From positions 321,406 to 368,911 of the forward strand of contig KZ111170.1 of the NCBI GenBank assembly GCA_002077045.2: a DNA stretch of 47,506 nt, given 5' to 3'. Origin of the DNA: Rachicladosporium sp. CCFEE 5018. Lineage: Eukaryota > Ascomycota > Dothideomycetes > Cladosporiales > Cladosporiaceae. The notes under the pieces were generated by a model. That model made no database searches. It was given only the letters and a program-made list of their open reading frames with translations, and was not told the origin of the DNA. Made by a program: the position numbers and the translations under genes. This document shows, in pieces, positions 19,401 through 27,141 of this stretch. Each line of letters opens with the position of its first letter. Position 1 is the first letter of the stretch.

Positions 19401-19588
19401 TAGGTGACCGTGACCGTGCTTTCAACGACAGTAGTGTCTGCCTCTGTCACGAGTGTAGGCTCGATGGCACTTGTGCTATTACCTTGACCATAGAACCCTT
19501 GCCGCTTGTGTCTTTGACCCTCTGCTTGGCCAAGCAGAATGCTAGTGGCCACGACCAGTGTCGAGACGAATCCCCTATGGCGAACCAT
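16412..19588 (-). CDS. Large GPI-anchored-type repeat glycoprotein, cell wall or surface (copy 1)
   Basis: 1058 aa, no intron. An N-terminal signal peptide (MVRHRGFVSTLVVATSILL, cut near GQAEG) is followed by a Ser/Thr-rich stretch, a Cys-containing region (ATCGGATLNVLEASLDWWYT...), another low-complexity region, and from about residue 640 five degenerate units of about 65-75 aa. The unit core is tVgGq...nagg.Y.I.GQ.LTPGG.i.vsGt..SL....yVVINGqT. The protein ends in a small-residue linker and a hydrophobic tail (about 1035-1058) without basic residues, the pattern of a GPI signal. The unit plan suggests a beta-solenoid-like stalk (inference). Its 5' end faces a 1.57-kb region shared with the aspartic-protease-like gene. 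Copy 2 is cut by the window end. Confidence 0.85.
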   Translation of the reverse strand: MVRHRGFVSTLVVATSILLGQAEGQRHKRQGFYGQGNSTSAIEPTLVTEADTTVVESTVTVTYGFAPDPTTSSTSSSSPATTPTVPVVTVISASLVTSTTQTASSYALPPLGPGTGSRSGSTASAGTASSTSNVTFVYEPTTGTAASASITQSANATCGGATLNVLEASLDWWYTRTLGYVVSTLSIQFSPNESQTGWTLLPATTTFDLTSALAQETCYPTATAYNTVYNYTSTGYGCSTVPFPVAAVTSLVTIDAVKTINATTGTGTNLPNLITVPPTPSITIPSSAGTFSAGTPFVYFSSYEIMSSRPTQAANGSLGCETVTRAFKMSAPFSFEYTGESVDGQLLVGEDVVGDVNPAFLGVVNAPNGVVAGSWVAAPTVVIVIQKTVQAQAALAAHTQSSQSQLQTPSATLPSFLTPVGPTAQPVTIAPSARIESSQTQLQGPTPTTVTTRRNVQSAQTFVAQLGHSETTLLLPAPTDVQSFTTTINGQVLTASAVGDGAAASPNQGPSTTVKPFRAHGESSDIILNVPVPATQTVVTAVADGKTFTATAMQALPSPGADQGGNGNAGIGGILSAISAVNKPTNALEVFSQALATANPTVLAIISGLGGTGSGGSGSGSGSGAQPNRLPGAAPAQVITVAGATITAAPDGSFNVDGQKLQAGGPAIVVDGTTLSMGPGGTALVVDGSTSAIAAGNTAVAASIPLLTVGAKTITANAATQYFVAPGQTLTPGGSVVVDGISMSLASDGSYVVMNGQTKALSAPHITPAPAITVGGTVYSPNAGTIYNIGGQILTPGGVITVSGTTISLGSSAGYVVINGQTTTLAGSPALNANAAAITAPPMLTVDGQPFGPNAGGSYLISGQILTPGGMITFSGPNGMETVSLDASGTALVDIISGVTTTSMIATAGGIAATAAPVLTIGGQTFTAIQGGAANPTYIINGQTLTAGEQETVTLGGQTYAISLSSMATVLVIEQLGPGGVITATSLETLFPATNTRGTVYMTATLPGGRVTGTAASQTGSAGATGAGAGLQSGSIPLSLQISAVIIAISTLVLAVVL

Positions 19589-21160
19589 GACTGTGAATTG
19601 ACTAAGCGAATGTTAGGTGTGACGTCCAGTCCTTCCAAAAGCAGATCACTCCATGGCGCGGTTGTGTGTGTGCTGGAGTCCTGAAGCGAGTGTCAGGTGC
19701 CCAGCAGATGCGATAATAATGTGCAGCGAAAGAATGTTGCGACGGTGTCGGTGCGGAGAAGGACGGTGATGGAGGTGGTGAGGCGAAGCCACGACGCTGC
19801 CAAGCTGGGGTGCGGAGCCGGGATGGGATGCAAGCTCGGTTGATGGAGCACTTTGCCAACTAAAGGCAGGGGTATGGTGAGTATTTGTGCCGTGTGGCTG
19901 ACGGGACACGCGATTGCTTCTTCGATTACGATCACGTTGGCACAGCATGCTGAATTGGGAGGAAATTAAACCCACGCGTCTGTGTTGCACAGGCACCACA
20001 GTGTAGCGATCCAGCAAGCCCGCGAAGACATACCATCGGGTCTTCGAACGAACGAATGCGGTGCTACCCAATAATTCCACAAATACTGGACGTGCCTCGC
20101 GGCAGGCAGCCGATGTGGTGTCCCGATCGATTGCTTCCCGCCATGCACGACATGCAGGGAGGTTTCTTTCAGCTGGTGTCAGGTCAGCCCAACGCAGGGC
20201 TTGTCTGATGTAGATGTGGCGGCGATTCCGTGAGGCAGAGCCTCACAAGCTCCTTCACATCCCACTTGACGATTGACACAGGCACTGCAATGATCGCCCA
20301 GTCCCTTGTATCCATTACCTCAGATATATTGCGGCGAACTTGCCCAGCATGGCATACTGTAAGCTTCATAGTTCTGGTCGCGTTCACACGTGCGTGCCGT
20401 TCGCGCACTCTTCTGCGCGGGACGGAGCCTGGTCCTTTCGCGTCGTTGACTCCACACCGTTGGTAAGACTCGTCATGTCATCCATACCTGCCAAAAGTAA
20501 CAGCGAGGGTCAGAGCCAGCATCTTAAGATGTTCGCTCGTCCCATTACTTCGCGAGTGCAGAGTGCAGCATCAAATCACGACAAGCACTTGCCAAGTGGC
20601 GAGTGTCGAAGGATGTCGGGTGGGCTGATTCGCCAAATTCAGCAGCATGCTGCGCGAACATGATTGGAGAAGAGATAGAGAGAGTTTGCGAAGCTGCATG
20701 TCACGTCGGGGTACCACCTTCTCGGGAGAATGAAGCTCTCTCCCCTGCCTTTGCAATGCAGCTGGTGTGCTGCAGCAGAACCTTGTATGCCGTTGATCAT
20801 CGAGAGGATGCTGATTGCGCAAGATACTCACACTCGCGTGAAGGAATCGGACCGTGATAAGCGAAGCGTGATCGTATCGGCATCGCACCTTCTTTCTGGC
20901 ACGCCAAGATAGGCTCGGCAGCCACGGGAGCCGAGAGTGTGGGGATACGATGCTGACGAAGACGAGCCGAGTGTCGCAACGGATTTGAGACTCTCCATCG
21001 TTGCCATCGACATCACCTCATCGACCACTCTGTCCCTGCGTGTCTCACTCCCAGTCTGTGGCGGTGGAAGACAGTGACACATGTAGCATACACCGCAGAC
21101 GGCCAGGCCTGCAGTGCCTAAGCGATCAAGTCCGATACCGGCGTGTAAGAAGACTTCAAC
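19589..21160. promoter_or_regulatory. Long divergent intergenic region
   Basis: 1572 bases between the minus-strand GPI-type gene and the plus-strand protease-like gene. No coding sequence is supported; short open frames on both strands lack any recognisable feature. A long shared promoter for two cell-surface proteins is the simplest reading. Its partner in copy 2 lies beyond the window. Confidence 0.55.
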
Positions 21161-23266
21161 ATGCTCGCGCAGTTACTATTCCTGCTGGCTGGCTATATAC
21201 TGGCAATCGACGCCCGCTATACCTATGGCAGTGCACTAGACGCCCGTGCTGATAGCACCACTACAATCGCTGCTCCAATATCAGTCACACCTGACCAGAA
21301 CTGGGATGGCATTGATGGCACTTGGTCAACCTTCACGCTCAGAGTCGGCACACCAGAGCAATATGTGCGCACATACGTTTCGTTCGCTTCCTATCAGACG
21401 TGGGTTATCATCCCACAGGGCTGTTCCACGGCGGCGGACGAGAGTGCATGCGCTGAGAATCGCGGATGGCTGTTCGAGAGCAATGCCTCCAGTACCTGGG
21501 AGAGGGTCGGTATCTACGATCTGTGGATCGAGGACAAGCTCGACTACGAGGGCAATGCTTTATACGGCTATGATCGCGTCGGGCTAGGAGGACAGGGCGA
21601 AGGTGGTCCTACTCTCCGCAACACTACTGTTGGTGGATTGGCTGTGGAGGACTTCTACCTCGGCGTCTTTGGCATCAACCCCAAGCCAACCAACTTCAGC
21701 GACTTCAACGAGCCTTCTACCAGCTACATGACGCAGCTGAAGCAGCAATCTCTCATTCCTAGCGTATCATTTGGCTACACGGCGGGCGCACACTACCGCT
21801 ATACTGGCGAGTTGGCTTCATTGACATTGGGCGGGTACGACAGTAGCAAGTACGTCGCGAACGACGTCGTCTTCACATTCGCTCCGGACAACGAGCGAGA
21901 CATCATGGTTGCCATGCAGCAGATTACCACGCCATCGCGGATCTCGAGCTCACCGACTGGCACACAACTGCTCCCTAACGCTGTCTACGCCTACATCGAC
22001 TCAACAATCCCTGAGCTCTGGCTGCCACTTGAAGCTTGTCAGGCTTTCGAAGTCGAGTTCGGCCTGACTTGGGACAATGTCACGGAGCTGTACCTTGTCA
22101 ACAGCACGCTGCACTCGTCTTTACTGCAGCGAAACGCCAATGTAACATTCACTTTCGGCCAAGGCTTCACCAGTACAGATACTGTTGCAATCACACTGCC
22201 GTACGCAGCATTTGATCTGACAGCACAGCCTCCGTTCCGCGGCTTGCAGAACAGCTCTCGATATTTTCCACTCAAGCGGGCTGCCAATGACAGTCAGTAC
22301 GTGCTAGGCCGTACGCTCTTGCAAGAAGCCTACATCACGGTCGACTACGAGGTTTCTCGATTCAAGTTGGCTCAAGTACTCTGGGACCAAAATGCCCAGA
22401 TGAATCTTGTCGCCATCCCAGCAGCAAATGTCACTCAGAACTCAACGGCATGGACGTCGCCCTTGTTCGGCGACAGCGTCTCCTCGCCCAAGTCGGGCTC
22501 CGGGTCATCAGGAGGTGGTATTGGCGCGGGTGCCATTGCCGGCATTGTTGTCGGCGTGATCGTGATCCTTGCGATTCTGGCTGCGTTACTCTTCTGGCGC
22601 CACCATCGCAACAAAAAGCAGAAACGCATCTCCATGGACGAAAAGACCCTCAACAACGACACCAACAGCGATGCCGGTCACAGCGACGCAGCAAAAGGCA
22701 CCGTCTTCCCCAAAGCCGAACTTGCAGGCTCCGAGCCAATCCTCTTCGGCATGACCCACCACGATGCCGACCGCAAAGGCTTACTCATGCCGCCAAACTC
22801 CCGTATGGGCACACCCGGTTCACCCAGCAGCCCATCGTCCCACTATGGCACCGACGCCTCCTCTCCCCACCCCTCTTCAGCCGGAGAAGGCACCTACATG
22901 TCCTCTGGCAGCAACACCCTCCTCTCCCCTCTCTCGAACATCACCGAAGCCGACTCGAAGAGCATCGCCATCTATGAGATGCCCGGTGATATGCCTTCGG
23001 TCAAGGAGAAAGACGGCCGTCAGTTGAGCGAGAAAGAGGCGATTCAGAGGAGGGAGATGTTGTACAACGGGGTGGACTCGAGCGCAGGGGTGACGCCCAC
23101 GAGTGACAACGGCGAGGAACCGCCGAGAGAGCCGCCGCGTAGGGTGCAGGCGGAGCACGTTGTGGATGCTCGGACTGGGCTTGGGGCGGGGAGACATCGG
23201 GCGTTTTCGTTTGAGGGTGCGGAAGGGGCTAAGGATGCGTTCGGCACGGGTGGTTCAGGGCTTTGA
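21161..23266 (+). CDS. Membrane-anchored pepsin-like (A1 fold) protein, probably non-catalytic
   Basis: 701 aa, one exon. A signal peptide (MLAQLLFLLAGYILAIDA) leads into a pepsin-like lumenal domain: WSTFTLRVGTPEQYV (about 55-69), then VSFASYQTWVI where active pepsins have the first D-T/S-G triad. The second triad is present as D280-S-T in AYIDSTIPELWLP. With Ser74 replacing the first Asp, peptidase activity is unlikely. Many N-x-S/T sites, a Ser/Gly linker, a transmembrane helix (about 452-477, ending LFWRHHRNKKQKR) and a 220-residue disordered cytoplasmic tail follow. This layout, a degenerate protease ectodomain with one helix and a long tail, would suit a surface sensor or receptor (inference). 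It is divergent from the GPI-type gene. Confidence 0.85.
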   Translation: MLAQLLFLLAGYILAIDARYTYGSALDARADSTTTIAAPISVTPDQNWDGIDGTWSTFTLRVGTPEQYVRTYVSFASYQTWVIIPQGCSTAADESACAENRGWLFESNASSTWERVGIYDLWIEDKLDYEGNALYGYDRVGLGGQGEGGPTLRNTTVGGLAVEDFYLGVFGINPKPTNFSDFNEPSTSYMTQLKQQSLIPSVSFGYTAGAHYRYTGELASLTLGGYDSSKYVANDVVFTFAPDNERDIMVAMQQITTPSRISSSPTGTQLLPNAVYAYIDSTIPELWLPLEACQAFEVEFGLTWDNVTELYLVNSTLHSSLLQRNANVTFTFGQGFTSTDTVAITLPYAAFDLTAQPPFRGLQNSSRYFPLKRAANDSQYVLGRTLLQEAYITVDYEVSRFKLAQVLWDQNAQMNLVAIPAANVTQNSTAWTSPLFGDSVSSPKSGSGSSGGGIGAGAIAGIVVGVIVILAILAALLFWRHHRNKKQKRISMDEKTLNNDTNSDAGHSDAAKGTVFPKAELAGSEPILFGMTHHDADRKGLLMPPNSRMGTPGSPSSPSSHYGTDASSPHPSSAGEGTYMSSGSNTLLSPLSNITEADSKSIAIYEMPGDMPSVKEKDGRQLSEKEAIQRREMLYNGVDSSAGVTPTSDNGEEPPREPPRRVQAEHVVDARTGLGAGRHRAFSFEGAEGAKDAFGTGGSGL

Positions 23267-23502
23267 TGATGGGACATTGAGCATGGCGTTATGGCTTATG
23301 AAGAGGAGGTAAGGTAATGATATCGCTGGGAACGGCTGATGATTCGCTGCCGAAAAGAGCTGTACTCGATAAGGCGATGGACGAGCAATTGGTATTGCTA
23401 ATGTAGCTTTCACACAGAGTGCCTATACATATTTGCTCGAAATGCAACGGCAGCCAATGCCTGATTCAATAAACTTCTTGATCCAGATCTAGTAAACCTG
23501 CT

Positions 23503-24084
23503 CTACGGTCTCCTCGTCTCGCCACCCTGCCTCACATTCCCAGCAACATCATCATCACCCCCTCTGACCTCATTGGCCTCCCATGCCTTGTCCTCAGGTC
23601 CGCCACGGCCTTCGAAATCGCTCGCCTTGGTCGTCCTATCTCATGTCAGCACAGGATTCCAATTGACCCTCGCCCGAACACTTTATCCCGTTGAGCGACT
23701 TGTTGGAGATACTCACTGCCCACTCTTCAACACGTCTCCACCCTCCTCTACAGGAATCTCGCGGTTATTCCCCGCGCCCTGGCCGCCGACTTGCACGGTG
23801 GCGCCGGGGAACTTATTCACGGCTGCTTCGTTGATGCCGGAATCGATCGCTAGGAGTTCGGTCAGCCATCGTCCCTTGCTTCCGTCTACCCTTCGCAGCT
23901 TTCAATAACCTGCATCGGTGTGCCGGGAGGAGTTGGACGTACTGGAGTCGCTGGCCTTGGTGCTGTTCGACTTGGTGACATCTGGTGCGAGACCAGAGCC
24001 CTGCTTTGAGGCGGTGGAGTTCAAGTCGCGCTCAGCCTGCTGGGCGATGGCGATGGGGTCTTGGCCTTCGTATTCTTTGGACAT
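23503..24084 (-). CDS. Small hydrophilic fungal protein, three exons
   Basis: Exons 24084-23910, 23849-23717 and 23635-23503 give 146 aa. Intron 1 (60 nt) has an atypical donor GTTATT but a CTGAC branch and CTCCTAG acceptor; intron 2 (81 nt) has GTGAGT, CTGAC and ATAG. Exon lengths sum to 441 and the joined frame is open. The start MSKEYEGQDP is chosen; an in-frame ATG nine codons upstream (24111) is possible. The N-terminal half is polar and Ser/Thr-rich. The second half reads IDSGINEAAVNKFPG, then GGQGAGNNREIPVEEGG, TKASDFEGRGGPEDK, GGDDDV and VRQGGETRRP, a charged Gly-rich pattern I associate with small, mostly disordered, uncharacterised fungal proteins. No enzyme domain or membrane segment is seen. 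Confidence 0.8.
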
Positions 24085-24561
24085 GATTGCGGTTGAGATC
24101 GGGGCTGTCAATTGAAATGGGTTCGGAGTGCGTGCGAAACGGTGCAGGATGAAAACAGTGTACTTAGATGCACGAGATCTTACCTCCTGTTGCCTACATA
24201 TCTATATCTACAAGAAATTACTGCCGCGCTGCGTGCACTCAGGATGCTGTCATCGAGCCGTCATGAGTGAAATGGAGTGGGGTGGAGGGGTCTGATGCAG
24301 GTACGATCGCAGTCGCGTGTTTGCGCGGCAACGAAGGCGAGAAAGCGGATTGTGTTATTAGCACCTGTGTAGCTCGGTTCATTTGTAGCAGAATCGCAAG
24401 CAAAATGTGAAAGATAATCGAAAGTTCAAAAGTGACCGGTCTATCCCATCACACCTATATGTACATTCGCACTCCGTATCGCAGCCGAGCCCAATCCCCT
24501 TCCTCCATCATCCATTACACGCAAGCGCACCATCTTCGACGTGCATATATGCGTAGTGGCG
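24085..24561. other. Intergenic region, promoter of the small hydrophilic gene
   Basis: 477 bases between two minus-strand genes. It should contain the promoter of the 24084 gene and the 3' end of the truncated gene to its right. Nothing else is recognised. Confidence 0.5.
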
Positions 24562-25271
24562 TTAGTAGTATCTCCCCCTTCCATCCCTCGATGTCCTGCC
24601 ACTATCGTACCCGCCATTCGCCATCCTCCTTGTGCTTCCAGTGGTTGCTCCAAGATCGATCCCAGCGATCTCTTTGCTCAGATCATTCTCCTGTACATAC
24701 GAGCCGCGTCGATGATCGAAAGGCACCTTAGGAGGTAGTTCAGGCGCATAGCCGCCGTGATCTTGATTCACTTGGTCATACCGGGGTTGTTGATGCTCAT
24801 AGCCGCGTGGGGAGTCGCCATGGAAGCCCCGCGAGTACTCTTGCTGAGCGTACGGGTCAGGGATTGCGTTGAAGTTCGTGTGCTCTCGCAGTGGCATCGT
24901 TGGTGCACCGCGCGCCGTCTCGCTTGTTGCCTTCCTCAATCTGTTCCTCGAGTTCGGTGGACTGAGCTCAGGTAGCTGAGGTGGTGGCGCCTGGGTAGCC
25001 GACTTCCGCCCGAACTTCACAACAGTGTCCTTACTAAGTCTCTGACCCATGCCTGGGCTGTTCTCGCCACTCCGCGGACCAAAGTCCTTGTCCCTGCCTA
25101 AACCGTAGGTCTTGGTGGGCGTCTTCTTAATTGGCTCCGGTGCCCAGGAATCGACAGGTAGATGGTCGGATGGATCGATCTCGCGACCGTCCCAGCCTAC
25201 GATCGGGCCACGAGAGTCGTCACGATCAGGTGTCGGAGCCTGATCCTGGCGGATGTGGTATGGAGATGATG
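24562..25271 (-). CDS. C-terminal part of an unidentified protein, cut by the assembly gap
   Basis: An open frame of about 236 codons runs from the gap edge to a stop at 24562. The 5' part, including the start, is lost in the N run. The visible protein is polar and disordered: GPIVGWDGREIDPSDHLP and VDSWAPEP, a Lys-rich KKTPTKTYGLGRD segment, a Pro-rich region (APPPQLPELSPPNSRNR), then a Tyr/Gln/Gly-rich tail ending GRTSRDGRGRYY. The GWDGREIDPSDHLP motif looks like a conserved short module, but I cannot name the family. It is divergent from the MDL1-like gene, both 5' ends lying in the gap. Confidence 0.7.
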
Positions 25272-25371
25272 NNNNNNNNNNNNNNNNNNNNNNNNNNNNN
25301 NNNNNNNNNNNNNNNNNNNNNNNNNNNNNNNNNNNNNNNNNNNNNNNNNNNNNNNNNNNNNNNNNNNNNNN
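25272..25371. other. Assembly gap, 100 Ns
   Basis: Exactly 100 consecutive Ns, the usual placeholder for a gap of unknown length. Two divergent genes lose their 5' ends here. A full MDL1-like gene would need well over 1 kb more, so the real gap is probably several kilobases. Confidence 0.98.
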
Positions 25372-25911
25372 CAGCCCGACGGCATGGACACCTTCGCCGG
25401 TGCTCGCGGCACGCAACTCTCCGGCGGCCAGAAACAGCGTATCGCTATTGCGCGAGCCTTACTCAAGAATCCCGACATCTTGATCCTCGACGAAGCGACC
25501 TCAGCCCTAGACGCCGAGTCCGAAACACTCGTCAACGCCGCCCTAGCCAAACTCCTCGAAGGCAACAACACAACGATCTCCATCGCCCACCGCCTCAGCA
25601 CGATCCAACGCAGCGATCGCATCATCGTCATCGGCTCTGATGGCAAGGTCGCGCAGACAGGGACCTATAAGGAGGTGTCTGAGGTGAAGGATGGGGCGTT
25701 TGCGAAGTTGATGGAGTGGCAGATTAATGGCGGACAGCCGACTAAAGATGCACCGGGATCGATGAGCCGAGATGAGGATCATGGCGGGGAGTTGACTGAG
25801 GAGGAGAGGTTGAAGGCTAGGCTTGAGGAGCTGGAGAAGGAGGATATGAGTGAGCCTGAGACTGTAGAGGTGGTTGCTGGAAAGGCGGAGGAGGGGAGGA
25901 AGTCGCAGTAG
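25372..25911 (+). CDS. MDL1: Mdl1-like mitochondrial ABC transporter, C-terminal ATPase part (5' lost in gap)
   Basis: 179 codons plus stop are visible; the frame is open into the gap (QPDGMDTFAG...). The ABC signature LSGGQKQRIAIARALL, the Walker B segment ILILDEATSALD and the H-loop of TISIAHRLSTIQ identify the second half of an ABCB half-transporter ATPase domain. GARGTQLSGGQ, the GSDGKVAQTGTYKEV segment and GAFAKLMEWQ fit the Mdl1/ABCB10 group of inner-mitochondrial-membrane peptide exporters. The charged C-terminal extension (EEERLKARLEELEKEDM...) may be coiled coil. The transmembrane domain and Walker A would be in the missing part. A different ABCB half-transporter is possible. Confidence 0.85.
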   Translation, partial: QPDGMDTFAGARGTQLSGGQKQRIAIARALLKNPDILILDEATSALDAESETLVNAALAKLLEGNNTTISIAHRLSTIQRSDRIIVIGSDGKVAQTGTYKEVSEVKDGAFAKLMEWQINGGQPTKDAPGSMSRDEDHGGELTEEERLKARLEELEKEDMSEPETVEVVAGKAEEGRKSQ

Positions 25912-26300
25912 ACTCGTGTGTCTTCAACATGTAGCAAACGGGACAGGCGTTTGTTTGTGGGTATGGCGAGCAGGACGCCGGAAAAGGCGACTGCAAGTTG
26001 TGGTTTGCATGGTGAAAACAGACTCGGCTCCTTCACAATGTACAGATACACAGATAAGATGGTTAAACTCGTTCAAAGCACTTTAGTTGTACTCCGTCTT
26101 CGGATTAGAGAGCGGATGTCGACTGCATGGCCGTAGCTACATCTCTTTGCATGCATGTGATGCCCGTGTGTCTGTCACGCAGGACATGAAACGCCGTATT
26201 CATATGCCACCCAACCCACATACCGTCCTGAACTCCGTCGCAAATGCCCGCACAGATTGTCTCCGATCTCCTTTATCTCGCATGCGTCCTCTCATCTGGC
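25912..26300. other. Convergent 3' intergenic region
   Basis: 389 bases between the stop of the MDL1-like gene and the stop of the copper-protein gene on the other strand. No gene is recognised. Confidence 0.6.
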
Positions 26301-27141
26301 TCATAGCAGCAGCGCCGCTATTGCCACACCCAACACCATCGCGATAGGTGTTGCTCGTGAAGACATCGCCGCGCCTGTCGCTGCCTTCTCCGACATGGTG
26401 TACATCAGATTGAAGCTCAGATCTGTTGAGTTGATGCAGTTCTGTGGCGTGATCGGCTCGACTTCGCTCGGGTCTGCGAGTGTAAGGTCCACGCACTGCT
26501 ACCGTCGTCAGCTCTGGGTCTCTTGCTAACTACCTCGTCCTCCGATGTGCTCACACTATACAACGCCGCTCCATGCTGCGCCAACTCAATGACCTGTAAC
26601 GTGATGTTCGTGCCAATCTGCAAGCTCAGATTCGCCGGCATACCAATCTGCGGTATGCAAAATGAGCTGCCAGGGTACTCTGTGTTTCTCGGTCCCACGA
26701 CTTGAAAGGGTGGCACAACAGGGTGCGACATATTTGGCGGAGCGTTCATGCCGGGCTCGTTGATGCCAATGTTCACGTAGAAGAGGGCCAGGCTATGGCC
26801 TTGGAACCAGCCGGGCTGGACTGCGAGGCCGCCACCGTGGACGGGCCATTTGGTGCGGTTTTGGGTTATGGGTACGCCGCCGCCTTGCAATGGATTAGTG
26901 GGGGAGACAAGAGTGCAATGGTGGTAAGGAACGTACAGGGGTACATCCACTGCATGCCGTACGGGAAGCTGGCGTCGCCTGTTGAAGGGTCATAGTCTAT
27001 GCCTATCGAGCCGGTCTGTGTGGGTGATGAGCCGTTTGTATGTAGGTTGTTTCCTCGCCAGCCGGGATATGTGATCACTGTATGTGCTTGTACTGTTGCT
27101 ATCGTGGCCAAGGTGGCCAGTAGGCCTGAAAGTCTGTACAT
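26301..27141 (-). CDS. BIM1/X325-type copper-binding, GPI-anchored protein
   Basis: Exons 27141-26937, 26883-26555 and 26495-26301 encode 242 aa. Introns of 53 and 59 nt have donors GTACGT and GTGAGC; joins rebuild YPC|GGVPIT and ALYS|CVDL. The signal peptide ends ...VQA, making His20 the first mature residue (HTVITYPGWRGNNL). An N-terminal His is the hallmark of lytic polysaccharide monooxygenase-like copper centres. WMYPCGG and His84 in KWPVHGGG are landmarks of the X325/BIM1 family, which binds copper and takes part in copper uptake rather than sugar oxidation. Four Cys (C69, FCIP, YSCVD, PQNC) could form two disulfides. The C-terminal hydrophobic stretch (PIAMVLGVAIAALLL) fits a GPI signal. 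Assignment is by motif, not by search. Confidence 0.88.
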
